Source: Fidelibacterota bacterium (GTDB taxonomy: Bacteria; Marinisomatota; Marinisomatia; Marinisomatales; S15-B10). From it: DNA of 64,000 bases. This document shows positions 17,324-24,987 of the stretch, one piece after another (position 1 is the stretch's first letter; each line of letters starts with the position of its first letter). The notes beneath the pieces were generated by a model, which was not told the origin of the DNA, did no database searches, and saw only the letters and a list, made by a program, of their open reading frames with translations. The translations under genes and the position numbers were made by a program. The stretch spans positions 1 through 64,000 of the forward strand of contig PAYY01000031.1 of the NCBI GenBank assembly GCA_002715465.1, read 5' to 3'.

Positions 17324-17548
17324 ATGGCTGAAGTCGTCGCAAACACAGGTGTTAGTAAAGAGAAGGGCTACCTGTACTACCTAGGAAAGGACGGCAATGT
17401 TTGGCGTTCTAAAATGGCCAGAGCTGGAAAAGGCGGGGGAAGTGCAGAGAAAGTAGCTGATGCTGGCGTTTCTCGGGAATCAGGGTACCTCTACTATATT
17501 GATAAGAATGGTAATGTTGCTAGGTCTCCTATGGCCAGAGGTCGTTAA
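17324..17548 (+). CDS. Small basic protein made of two near-identical repeats; unknown function
   Basis: 74 residues built as two copies of about 30 residues: GVSKEKGYLYYLGKDGNVWR then SKMARAGKGGG, and GVSRESGYLYYIDKNGNVAR then SPMARGR. The protein is basic, rich in Gly and Lys/Arg, with no signal or membrane segment. The gene has its own promoter-like sequence, a strong ribosome site and a strong terminator, and uses more C-ending codons at the start (GTCGTCGCAAAC) than its neighbours, all signs of high expression. I think related short proteins occur widely in bacteria, but I know no function. Nucleic-acid or ribosome association is a guess from charge and size. Confidence 0.85.
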   Translation: MAEVVANTGVSKEKGYLYYLGKDGNVWRSKMARAGKGGGSAEKVADAGVSRESGYLYYIDKNGNVARSPMARGR

Positions 17549-17581
17549 GACCTGATTAGTAATTAATCAGTTAATACAAGG

Positions 17582-17607
17582 AACCCCCTTTAAAGGGGGT
17601 TTTTTGT
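17582..17607 (+). terminator. Rho-independent terminator of the small-protein gene
   Basis: AACCCCCTTT/AAAGGGGGTT inverted repeat followed by TTTTTTG, 34 bases after the stop codon. Confidence 0.9.
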
Positions 17608-17679
17608 ATTATTACCTTCTTAATTAAATATTCTAAATTCAACTAAAGGAAACCCGGTTTTTTATAGAATGGGATATAT

Positions 17680-18315
17680 ATGAGATATTTATGTTATAAT
17701 CTTTTATTATGGTCATCATTTACATTTTCTCAGGTGGATTATAGCTCTTTAATTCAACCTATATTTGATCAGTACTGTACCAGTTGTCATGGTAGTAGTG
17801 GAGGCATAAGTCTTACTTCTTATGAAGAATTAATGAAGGGTGGCAACAGTGGAGCGTCAATTATTGCAGGAGATGCAACTAATAGTCTCCTTATCAAAAG
17901 AATTAATGGGTCTGTTAATCCTCTTATGCCAAAAGATGCTCAAGCTTTACCCGATTCTATAATCAATTTAATTATGAAATGGATAAATGAAGGTGCTGCT
18001 CAGACTGTCTCTATAACTGCTGTCAACACCATTCCTTTTACTTTTGAGATACTGGGTAATTATCCGAATCCGTTTAACCCTAGGACAATAATAAAAATAC
18101 AATCGAAGGTAAATATAGATGGTAGAGCAAAAATTATTTCAACCTCAGGTAGATCCGTCTATGATTTTGGTAGAGTTTATTTTACTATAGGAAAAAATAA
18201 TATTTTTTGGGATGCTGAAGATGATCAAGGAATTAAACTTCCTTCGGGCCCTTATATTTTTCTATTTAGAAGTTCAGGTATTGTTTTTTCCCATAGAATG
18301 ACGCTTTTGAAATAG
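17680..18315 (+). CDS. Secreted c-type cytochrome with a T9SS type A-like C-terminal sorting domain
   Basis: 211 residues. A signal peptide (about 1-18) is followed by a mono-heme domain with CTSCH (Cys33, Cys36, His37) and a likely axial Met in PLMPKD (Met83), resembling the planctomycete-type cytochrome C domain. After residue ~122 comes ILGNYPNPFNPRTIIKI and a beta-rich tail ending in SHRMTLLK, the typical layout of a type IX secretion sorting domain with its FlgD-like fold. The cytochrome is therefore likely exported to the cell surface, assuming the genome encodes a T9SS. It heads a four-gene cytochrome/porin cluster. Confidence 0.8.
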   Translation: MRYLCYNLLLWSSFTFSQVDYSSLIQPIFDQYCTSCHGSSGGISLTSYEELMKGGNSGASIIAGDATNSLLIKRINGSVNPLMPKDAQALPDSIINLIMKWINEGAAQTVSITAVNTIPFTFEILGNYPNPFNPRTIIKIQSKVNIDGRAKIISTSGRSVYDFGRVYFTIGKNNIFWDAEDDQGIKLPSGPYIFLFRSSGIVFSHRMTLLK

Positions 18316-18340
18316 AATTATTCTTAATGGGAATTTTTCG

Positions 18341-18754
18341 ATGAAATTAGAATTTTTTTTGAGTTGTATTTTTATCACTTTTCTAAATTACAGTTGTGTT
18401 GATCTTGGGAATTCTATTGAAGAAAACATTATTCGAGATTCTGCAAGTTATAGTAAAGATATTCAACCTGTTTTTGATATAAGTTGTGCTACTTCTGGCT
18501 GCCATGTTAATGGTCATTCAACAGAACTTGACCTTAGTAGGGGGAAAAGTTATATGGAAATAGTTAATGTTACTTCAATCGATTTCGCTCCTTTAAAATT
18601 AATAAGCCCTAATAATCCTGATAGCTCTGTAATCTATTTGAAAATTATAGGTGATTCATCCACGGGGTCATTAATGCCGCCCGGAGGTACATTAAAAGAT
18701 GCAAATATTAATTCCATAAGAATTTGGATTGAAAACGGAGCACAAAATAATTGA
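18341..18754 (+). CDS. Lipoprotein-like c-type cytochrome with a CX4CH heme motif
   Basis: 137 residues. The N-terminal hydrophobic segment ends in LNYSC (Cys19), a weak lipobox. SKDIQPVFDISCATSGCH carries an unusual CxxxxCH motif (Cys49, Cys54, His55) in the same sequence context (IQPIF...YC..CH) as the preceding cytochrome, and GSLMPPGG offers a possible axial Met. CX4CH heme motifs are known in some exported cytochromes. The stop overlaps the next start in TTGA, so translation is coupled to the heme-porin gene. Confidence 0.75.
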   Translation: MKLEFFLSCIFITFLNYSCVDLGNSIEENIIRDSASYSKDIQPVFDISCATSGCHVNGHSTELDLSRGKSYMEIVNVTSIDFAPLKLISPNNPDSSVIYLKIIGDSSTGSLMPPGGTLKDANINSIRIWIENGAQNN

Positions 18755-19854
18755 TTAATTCTATAAGAATATTTCTAATTGGCATTTTATTAGGCAGCAT
18801 CCATTTATATGCTATTCCCCGTTTTGGTATAAAAGAAGGTTCATGTAATACTTGTCATGTCAATCCTACAGGAGGAGGTTTACGTAACGATTATGCAAGT
18901 TTAATTATATCAACTGATGAGCTTCCAATTCGAAAAACTTCATCATTGATTCAATTTAATGATCCTGGCCAATTAACAGACCATATTCGTATCGGTGCTG
19001 ATCTTCGTGCTCAGTTAATTTCAGATGATAAAGAAACTATAATGTTTCCTATGCAAGCCGATTTATACGCAAATATTGATATGAATGGCCTTCTGGACAT
19101 CTATGTTGAAAAAGAATCTCTTCTTGGAATAATGGAATACTGGTCTAACGTTTTTATTCCATTCTTAAATGCTTTTGTTAAAGTTGGTAAAATGCGTCCC
19201 AACTATGGGTTAGGAATTGACGATCACACATCTTTTATTAGAGGAGGTAATATAAGAAGAACCCATGGGTTGTTAAAAGAAGGTCTTCCTTTTTCACCCA
19301 TGCGTCCGACAGTAAATTCAGCTGAACTCGGAATTTTCGGCAAAAATTTTTTACTAACAGGTAGTATATCTAATGCTTTTTTATCTGGAGAATCATCTGA
19401 ATTAGCATTTTTAGGTTTACCAGATAATAGAACGACTGTTCTTAGAGCTGAACGTTCAATGACTAATGGTAAAATTGCTGGTTTTATTGGTGGAAGTTAT
19501 TTAAAGGAAAAGGAGATATCTATAAAAGGTGTCTTTGGAGGTTTATCTAGAGATTCATTTACTTATACTGGTGAACTAGATGTAGTAACTGGATGGAGTG
19601 GTAATTTCACAGGCTTAGCATCTTTTAGTGAAATCGCATGGATTCCCATCCAAGGTATACACTTATTAATGAAATATGATTTTTTTGATGAAAATATTGA
19701 AGTAGTGGATAATTCTCTTGCCAGAATTTCATTGGGTTTAGAAGTTTTCCCATTAAATTTTTTGGAATTTAAATTTCAATTAAGAAAAACTAGACTGGCA
19801 GGGAGAGGTATGTTCCCAACAGAATTTTTATTTCAAACTCATATTTGGTTTTAG
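18751..19854 (+). CDS. Outer-membrane beta-barrel with an N-terminal single-heme (CNTCH) segment
   Basis: 367 residues starting at TTG 18751. A signal peptide (1-21) is followed at once by GIKEGSCNTCHVNPTGGGLR, with a CxxCH heme site (Cys32, Cys35, His36). The remainder, from about residue 60, alternates polar and hydrophobic residues in short strands with Gly/Asn/Asp turns and ends in aromatic HIWF, as an outer-membrane porin does. The fusion suggests a heme held at the periplasmic mouth of a barrel, an arrangement fit for moving electrons across the outer membrane. It sits between cytochromes on one transcript. An alternative is a porin-like protein whose CxxCH binds another cofactor. Confidence 0.75.
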   Translation: MINSIRIFLIGILLGSIHLYAIPRFGIKEGSCNTCHVNPTGGGLRNDYASLIISTDELPIRKTSSLIQFNDPGQLTDHIRIGADLRAQLISDDKETIMFPMQADLYANIDMNGLLDIYVEKESLLGIMEYWSNVFIPFLNAFVKVGKMRPNYGLGIDDHTSFIRGGNIRRTHGLLKEGLPFSPMRPTVNSAELGIFGKNFLLTGSISNAFLSGESSELAFLGLPDNRTTVLRAERSMTNGKIAGFIGGSYLKEKEISIKGVFGGLSRDSFTYTGELDVVTGWSGNFTGLASFSEIAWIPIQGIHLLMKYDFFDENIEVVDNSLARISLGLEVFPLNFLEFKFQLRKTRLAGRGMFPTEFLFQTHIWF

Positions 19855-19866
19855 GAGAAAATTAGT

Positions 19867-20226
19867 ATGAAAAAATTATTGTTTGGTTTAGTCTTGGTTT
19901 TTTTAAAACAATCATTACCTGCACAAGATTTAAAAAACCTTAAGGTTCTTCCTTTTAAAACAAAAAAAGAAACAATGGCATATATGAAAAAAATTATTGC
20001 CCCTTCTGTAGGAGAGAAGTGTTCATTTTGCCATAATACCAGAAACTTTGCTTCAGATGATAATGAAAAAAAGAAAATTACTAGAGAAATGATTATAATG
20101 ACTCAAAATATGAATAAGGATACAATGAAAAAACTAGATTATAAACCAATAACATGTTGGACTTGTCATAGAGGTTCAACCAATCCTCCTAGAGTTGAGA
20201 ATGAAAAGAAAAAAAATGCTAATTAA
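19867..20226 (+). CDS. Diheme c-type cytochrome, photosynthetic reaction-centre cytochrome subunit-like
   Basis: 119 residues with a signal peptide (1-19) and two heme motifs, CSFCH (52-56) and CWTCHRG (97-103). The spacing, the Met-rich helices before each heme (ETMAYMKK, MIIMTQNMNKDTM) and ITCWTCHRGSTNPP resemble one half of the tetraheme reaction-centre cytochrome c subunit family, which is common in non-phototrophs. It is expected in the periplasm. It closes the cytochrome/porin cluster and may carry electrons to or from the heme-porin. Confidence 0.85.
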   Translation: MKKLLFGLVLVFLKQSLPAQDLKNLKVLPFKTKKETMAYMKKIIAPSVGEKCSFCHNTRNFASDDNEKKKITREMIIMTQNMNKDTMKKLDYKPITCWTCHRGSTNPPRVENEKKKNAN

Positions 20227-20240
20227 TTGAGGATTTGGAC

Positions 20241-21614
20241 GTGTCAGTAATAAAAGCTATTAATTATGCTGAAAGAAATCATAATCGTTTTCTTGAAGAA
20301 TTAAAAGATTTGGTTTCCATCCCGAGTATTTCCAGTGATGCGAATCATATTTCAGATATGAAAGATTGTGCATTATTTGTAAAGGATGCAATGACTTCTA
20401 TTGGATTTGACCGTGTGGAAATGATGGATTCTATTGGGCATCCAATTATTTATGGTGAATGGCTTGGTGCGCCTGAAGCTCCAACGGTTTTACTTTATGG
20501 TCATTATGACGTTCAACCCGTTGACCCTTTGGAGTTATGGGATGCGCCTCCATTTCAACCTTTAGTGAGAGACAATAGACTGTATGGACGAGGAACAGTA
20601 GATGATAAGGGACAGTTTTATCTCCATCTAAAAGCTATGGAATCATGGCTTTTATCAACTGGTGAACTTCCAGTTAACGTAAAAGTAATTATAGAAGGTG
20701 AAGAAGAAGTAGGTAGCGAAAGTTTAGAACCCTTTTTAGAAAATAATAAAGAAATGTTATCAGCTGATGTAGCTGTGATTTCAGATACAAGTATGATAAA
20801 AAAGGGGTGGCCATCTATTACATATGGTTTAAGAGGAATCGCCTATTTTCAGATTGATATAACAGGACCTTCACAGGATCTGCACTCAGGGATGTTTGGC
20901 GGTGCTGTAAAAAATCCAATCCATGCACTTACTGAAATTATTGGAAAACTGAAAGATGAGAAAGGTCATATTTTAATTCCTGGGTTATATGACAATGTAG
21001 TAGAGTTAACGGAGATTGAACGTAAAGCCATGTCTGAGCTTCCATTTGATGAAGAAGAGTTTCTGAAAGAAGTGGGTGCACCTCAGTTAAGTTGGGAGGA
21101 TGGTTATACCCCTTTGGAAAGTTTATGGTGTCGACCTGCATTAGATATTAATGGAATATGGGGAGGGTTCTCTGGAGAAGGGTCTAAAACTGTTATTCCT
21201 TCGAAAGCTCATGCCAAATTAAGTATTCGATTAGTTCCGAATCAAGAACCAGATACTATAGGAGATCTTTTGGAATCATACATTAAAGAGATTTCTCCTA
21301 AAGATGTTACTATTTCTATAAAAAGAATGCATGGAGGGAGACCTTTTCTAGGTGATCTATCTCATCCAGCCTTTGCTGCAGCAAGTCGAGCTCTTGAAAA
21401 AGGTTTTGGAACTAAAGCCGTTTTTATTAGAGAAGGTGGATCAATTCCATTTGTTAAAAACATGACGGAACAATTGAACCTTCCATGTTTATTACTAGGT
21501 TTTGGTCTACCAGGAGAAAATGCCCATGCTCCAAATGAATGGATTGATCTAGACAATTACAATCTCGGTACAGTCAGTGCTATACATCTATATAAAGAAC
21601 TCAGTACTTTATGA
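20241..21614 (+). CDS. M20 family metallopeptidase (dipeptidase)
   Basis: 457 residues from GTG 20241, chosen because GAGGA at 20229-20233 is correctly spaced for it and too close for TTG 20235. M20 motifs: LYGHYDVQP (metal His and Asp), GRGTVDDKGQ (bridging Asp), IEGEEEVGS (catalytic Glu), a metal Asp in VISDTSM, a dimerisation domain in the middle (DLHSGMFGGAVKNP), and a final His region FGLPGENAHAPNEWI. This matches the cytosolic non-specific dipeptidase branch. No signal peptide is present. It stands nine bases before the Omp85-like gene. Confidence 0.9.
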   Translation: MSVIKAINYAERNHNRFLEELKDLVSIPSISSDANHISDMKDCALFVKDAMTSIGFDRVEMMDSIGHPIIYGEWLGAPEAPTVLLYGHYDVQPVDPLELWDAPPFQPLVRDNRLYGRGTVDDKGQFYLHLKAMESWLLSTGELPVNVKVIIEGEEEVGSESLEPFLENNKEMLSADVAVISDTSMIKKGWPSITYGLRGIAYFQIDITGPSQDLHSGMFGGAVKNPIHALTEIIGKLKDEKGHILIPGLYDNVVELTEIERKAMSELPFDEEEFLKEVGAPQLSWEDGYTPLESLWCRPALDINGIWGGFSGEGSKTVIPSKAHAKLSIRLVPNQEPDTIGDLLESYIKEISPKDVTISIKRMHGGRPFLGDLSHPAFAAASRALEKGFGTKAVFIREGGSIPFVKNMTEQLNLPCLLLGFGLPGENAHAPNEWIDLDNYNLGTVSAIHLYKELSTL

Positions 21615-21622
21615 TATAATAT

Positions 21623-22909
21623 ATGTTGATGAAAAGAATATTAATGTTTTCTATGTTTTCAATTATTGGAATAGAAACAAAAGCTGATTCAACATCTTTA
21701 GTTACCAGTATAATTATTGAAGGGAATAAAGTTACTAAGGATTATATCATTAGACGTGAAATTCAACATCCAATAGATAGTCCTCTTGATAGTGCTTTAA
21801 TTAGAGAAGATCGAGATCGGATTGACAATTTAGGTATTTTTAGTACAGTTCAATGGTCTAAAGAGTCCAAAGAAGATGGCTCTATTAAATTGACTTTTAC
21901 TGTAGCTGAAATCTGGAGGATTTGGCCGGGTCTTTCACCTTATTATTCAGAAGAACAAGGATGGTCAATTATAGGCTTAATTAACCTTTTAAATTTTAGA
22001 GGAAGGAACCAAACTCTTTTTTCTGGGATGTCTATTGGTGCTGAAAAGGGATATATGTTCTTTTTTCAAGATCCTTGGATAGCTGGAGACCACATCTCAT
22101 TTTCTTTTGGTTTGATGAATGAATCATCGGATCATACTTTCTTGCCATATGAGGAAAGAGAAAATGCAATTGGGATTGGTTTTGGTAAGTGGTTTGATTA
22201 TAAATGGCAGTTTGATTCCTTTATGGGATTAGTGCAGTCGCAGTATACCAATCAATTTGAAAAAATAAAGTTCAGGCAAATACAAACTGAGACATCTGTA
22301 ATTTATGAAACCAGAGATTTGTATAGGGACCCATCAAAAGGCTTAAAGATTTCTCAAAAACTAAGAACTGATATTGATTTAACAAGCTCAGGCCAAAACC
22401 GTTTTGTTTGGACTCAGTCTATTGGCACCTATTGGTCACCAATAAAAGGAAAGAGGAAGTTAACCTTAGGTATAGGAGCTGAATTAAAGACATCTTTTGG
22501 ATCCTTGAATGAACTTTGGTTGAGTTATTTTGGAGGAAACTCAACAGTACGAGGTTGGTCTCCACCATCTCTTTTAGAATACAATGATCCAAAAAAATAT
22601 TTCAGGTTTGGACATCAACACATTTTTACATCATTTGAAGCGAGGCAAACAATTATACCAACTTCTTCAGTGTCATTATTCTCGTTTAATTCTGAAGTTG
22701 GTTTAACAGGAGTAGTATTTTTTGATATGGGTTATAGATCGAGAGAATTGTCTGATTTATTTAAAAATGATCCACTTTTTGGAACGGGTTTTGGTATACG
22801 TATTCCTACTCCACAAGGATTTGTTTTAAGGATGGATTATGGTTGGGGATTCTATGGACATCATGAAATGGGAAAAGCCATTAATCTTGGGGCTGGACAA
22901 AAATTTTAA
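21623..22909 (+). CDS. Omp85/BamA-superfamily outer-membrane protein with one POTRA domain
   Basis: 428 residues. After a signal peptide (about 1-21), residues 25-95 form a single POTRA-like domain (SIIIEGNKVTKDYIIRREI, then LGIFSTVQW), followed by a 16-strand-like barrel. GNSTVRGWSPP near residue 310 matches the conserved VRG(F/Y) lid motif of Omp85 proteins, and the chain ends in GAGQKF with a terminal Phe. It is much shorter than BamA (five POTRAs), so it is a TamA-like, patatin-barrel-like or lineage-specific Omp85 protein, not the essential BamA. Confidence 0.8.
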   Translation: MLMKRILMFSMFSIIGIETKADSTSLVTSIIIEGNKVTKDYIIRREIQHPIDSPLDSALIREDRDRIDNLGIFSTVQWSKESKEDGSIKLTFTVAEIWRIWPGLSPYYSEEQGWSIIGLINLLNFRGRNQTLFSGMSIGAEKGYMFFFQDPWIAGDHISFSFGLMNESSDHTFLPYEERENAIGIGFGKWFDYKWQFDSFMGLVQSQYTNQFEKIKFRQIQTETSVIYETRDLYRDPSKGLKISQKLRTDIDLTSSGQNRFVWTQSIGTYWSPIKGKRKLTLGIGAELKTSFGSLNELWLSYFGGNSTVRGWSPPSLLEYNDPKKYFRFGHQHIFTSFEARQTIIPTSSVSLFSFNSEVGLTGVVFFDMGYRSRELSDLFKNDPLFGTGFGIRIPTPQGFVLRMDYGWGFYGHHEMGKAINLGAGQKF

Positions 22910-22917
22910 ACATTGTT

Positions 22918-23595
22918 TTATTCATCCTTTTTTCCTTTAAATAGTACAATATTTTCGAAACCTTTCTCATTTCCTTGTCTTAAACGAACTATATTGTCTC
23001 TATGTGTAAAAAGCACAAATATAGGTACAATAATTGAAAAAATAATTAAAGATTGGGATGGATGTGGTTGACCAATATGAGGCAATAAAATTATTGAAAT
23101 TGGTAGTGTTATGGAAGCCGTCATAGAACTTATAGATACAAACCCCCACTTAATAAGAGTAAAAGTAAAAGTTATCAGGCAGAATAAAACAGCAATTGGT
23201 GAAAGAGCCACCATCATACCAGTTAAAGTTGCAATACCTTTTCCTCCACGGAATTTTGAAAAAATTGTATATGTATGACCTAAAACAGCTGAAGATCCTG
23301 CTAAGACCTGGGTTAGTCCGAACAAAGAATTTTCTTTAGTTGATAAAATTATTATTGGAATGAACGCTGTAGCAATCCATCCCTTAAATGTATCTACTAT
23401 TCCAACAATTAGTCCGGGTTTCCATCCGATTACTCTAATGATGTTTGACATGCCGGCATTACCGCTTCCATGCTGTTTTATATCAATTCCAGCTATTTTT
23501 CGTGCTATGATAATACTGGTTGGGAATGATCCAACTATATAGCTAATGATCATAATGACAAGAATGTTTAAACAAACTTCCAAAAAATATTGCAT
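22918..23595 (-). CDS. plsY: Glycerol-3-phosphate acyltransferase PlsY
   Basis: 225 residues, polytopic, transferring an acyl group from acyl-phosphate to glycerol 3-phosphate in the first step of phospholipid synthesis. Motifs: SYIVGSFPTSIIIARKIAG, HGSGNAGMSNIIRV.G (motif 1), VDTFKGWIATAF, GHTYTIFSKFRGGKGIATLTG (motif 2), and the late HRDNIVRLRQGNE (motif 3). All are in the right order across about five membrane segments. The gene is convergent with the Omp85 gene. Confidence 0.95.
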   Translation of the reverse strand: MQYFLEVCLNILVIMIISYIVGSFPTSIIIARKIAGIDIKQHGSGNAGMSNIIRVIGWKPGLIVGIVDTFKGWIATAFIPIIILSTKENSLFGLTQVLAGSSAVLGHTYTIFSKFRGGKGIATLTGMMVALSPIAVLFCLITFTFTLIKWGFVSISSMTASITLPISIILLPHIGQPHPSQSLIIFSIIVPIFVLFTHRDNIVRLRQGNEKGFENIVLFKGKKDE

Positions 23596-23641
23596 TTATA
23601 ACATAACCTTAATTAAATTTCACCAGCATAATATATATAAT

Positions 23642-23700
23642 AGACCCGGAAGACGTCTCACCCTCCTTAACCCCACTTCTTTCGGGTCTCTTTTTATTTA
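23642..23700 (+). terminator. Strong inverted repeat with T-run between plsY and the DUF502 gene
   Basis: Arms 23642-23653 (AGACCCGGAAGA) and 23678-23689 (TCTTTCGGGTCT) pair at 11 of 12 positions, with a pyrimidine-rich loop containing CCCTCCTTAACCCC, followed on the + strand by CTTTTTATTTA. The neighbours are on the - strand, where the T-run is poor. It could be a terminator for an unseen + transcript, or a bidirectional one. Confidence 0.5.
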
Positions 23701-24296
23701 TTGGAAATTTCATTTACTTTCGGTCCTAGCATTCCACCGGATATAATTGTTTTTAAAGCTTCTTCAACGCTTAGATCCGAATCAATTACATCACTTTGAG
23801 GAATAATCACCATTACTCCAGAAGTAGGGTTGGGAGTAGTGGGTACAAATAAATGGTAATAGGATTTTCCGTTCTCATCAATAGAATCTCCTGTAACAAA
23901 AGCAATAGTCCATAAGCCAGGTCTAGGATAATTGATTAGGACAGCCTTCTTAAATGCTTTGTTTGAAGCTCCGCTTACAGATTGTGTAATTTGTTTTGCT
24001 GTACCATAGATTGTATTTGCCAAGGGAATTTTTCGAAGCAATGCTTCTCCAATGGAGACTATTTTTCTCCCTAAAAAGTTAGTGACTAGGATTCCTAGCA
24101 AATACATGAAAATTAAAGAAATAATTACACCTAGTCCGGGTATATGAATTGGTAGAAGGGGATCTAAAATGGGAGCAGCAAAACCATCAAAAAAATTGAA
24201 TAGAACTGTCATTATCCAAACTGTAGCCAGGATGGGGGCAATAGTAACTAGTCCTGCAACAATCTTTATTCGTAGATGTTTTAAAACATTAGACAT
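23694..24296 (-). CDS. DUF502 family membrane protein
   Basis: 200 residues. Two membrane segments (about 12-32 and 52-72) follow a short basic start, then a soluble domain: RKIPLANTIYGTAKQ and FVPTTPNPTSGVMVIIPQSDV are hallmark stretches of DUF502, a conserved integral-membrane family of unknown function seen in many bacteria and plants (COV-like). The stop lies on the edge of the hairpin at 23642-23700. Confidence 0.85.
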   Translation of the reverse strand: MSNVLKHLRIKIVAGLVTIAPILATVWIMTVLFNFFDGFAAPILDPLLPIHIPGLGVIISLIFMYLLGILVTNFLGRKIVSIGEALLRKIPLANTIYGTAKQITQSVSGASNKAFKKAVLINYPRPGLWTIAFVTGDSIDENGKSYYHLFVPTTPNPTSGVMVIIPQSDVIDSDLSVEEALKTIISGGMLGPKVNEISNK

Positions 24297-24327
24297 TATT
24301 ATAAGTTAAGCAGTGTATTGCAATCCA

Positions 24328-24840
24328 TCAATCTGAATGCAATAAATGATAAGATTCATGTTCTAGAAGCCAATTCTTTAAATATACTCCACCATTATAT
24401 CCACCAATTTTCCCATCATTAGATATAATTCGATGGCAGGGAATAATAATTGGAATAGGGTTGTTTGTATTTGCACTTCCAACGGCACGTACAGATTTAG
24501 GGTTTTTTATCTTTTCAGCTATTTGTTTGTATGATGCGGTTTTGCCAAAAGGTATAGTTGCAACCATGCGAAGTACTTTAATTCTGAAATTTGTTTCTTT
24601 AAAATCAATATTGAGGTTAAAGATTTTTTGTTTACCCCTAAAATAGTTATCCAATTGTTGACATTCTATAGCTAAAGGTTCTTTCTTTTTTACAATTGCC
24701 TGTCCACGGAAATGATTTTTTAGCCATTCAAAAAAAAGATTTCTACCTTCTGTTGGAAGACTAATCTTACAGATCCCATCTAGGGATTTGGCTAATAGGA
24801 GACGTCCAATAGTAGACTCTAAAGAAGAGTAATATATCAA
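24328..24840 (-). CDS. ogt: Methylated-DNA-protein cysteine methyltransferase (O6-alkylguanine repair)
   Basis: 170 residues. The C-terminal DNA-binding domain has IPFGKTASYKQIAEKI, RAVGSANTNNPIPIIIPCHRI with acceptor Cys135, and GKIGGYNGGVYLKNWLLEHE. The N-terminal half is the short RNase H-like domain of Ogt/MGMT. The protein repairs O6-methylguanine by irreversible transfer of the alkyl group to Cys135. No AraC-type Ada domain is present. Confidence 0.95.
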   Translation of the reverse strand: MIYYSSLESTIGRLLLAKSLDGICKISLPTEGRNLFFEWLKNHFRGQAIVKKKEPLAIECQQLDNYFRGKQKIFNLNIDFKETNFRIKVLRMVATIPFGKTASYKQIAEKIKNPKSVRAVGSANTNNPIPIIIPCHRIISNDGKIGGYNGGVYLKNWLLEHESYHLLHSD

Positions 24841-24987
24841 TTCGTTAAATCTTTTGAGCGTATAGGGTACTCACGAATTTAACAGCTATAGTATAAGACA
24901 TAGTATTTGCTAATGTAGCAGTTATCAAAGGAAAGCCTATCTCACCATCACCAGATGAATTTTCTTATAATAACAACAGATTATCAA

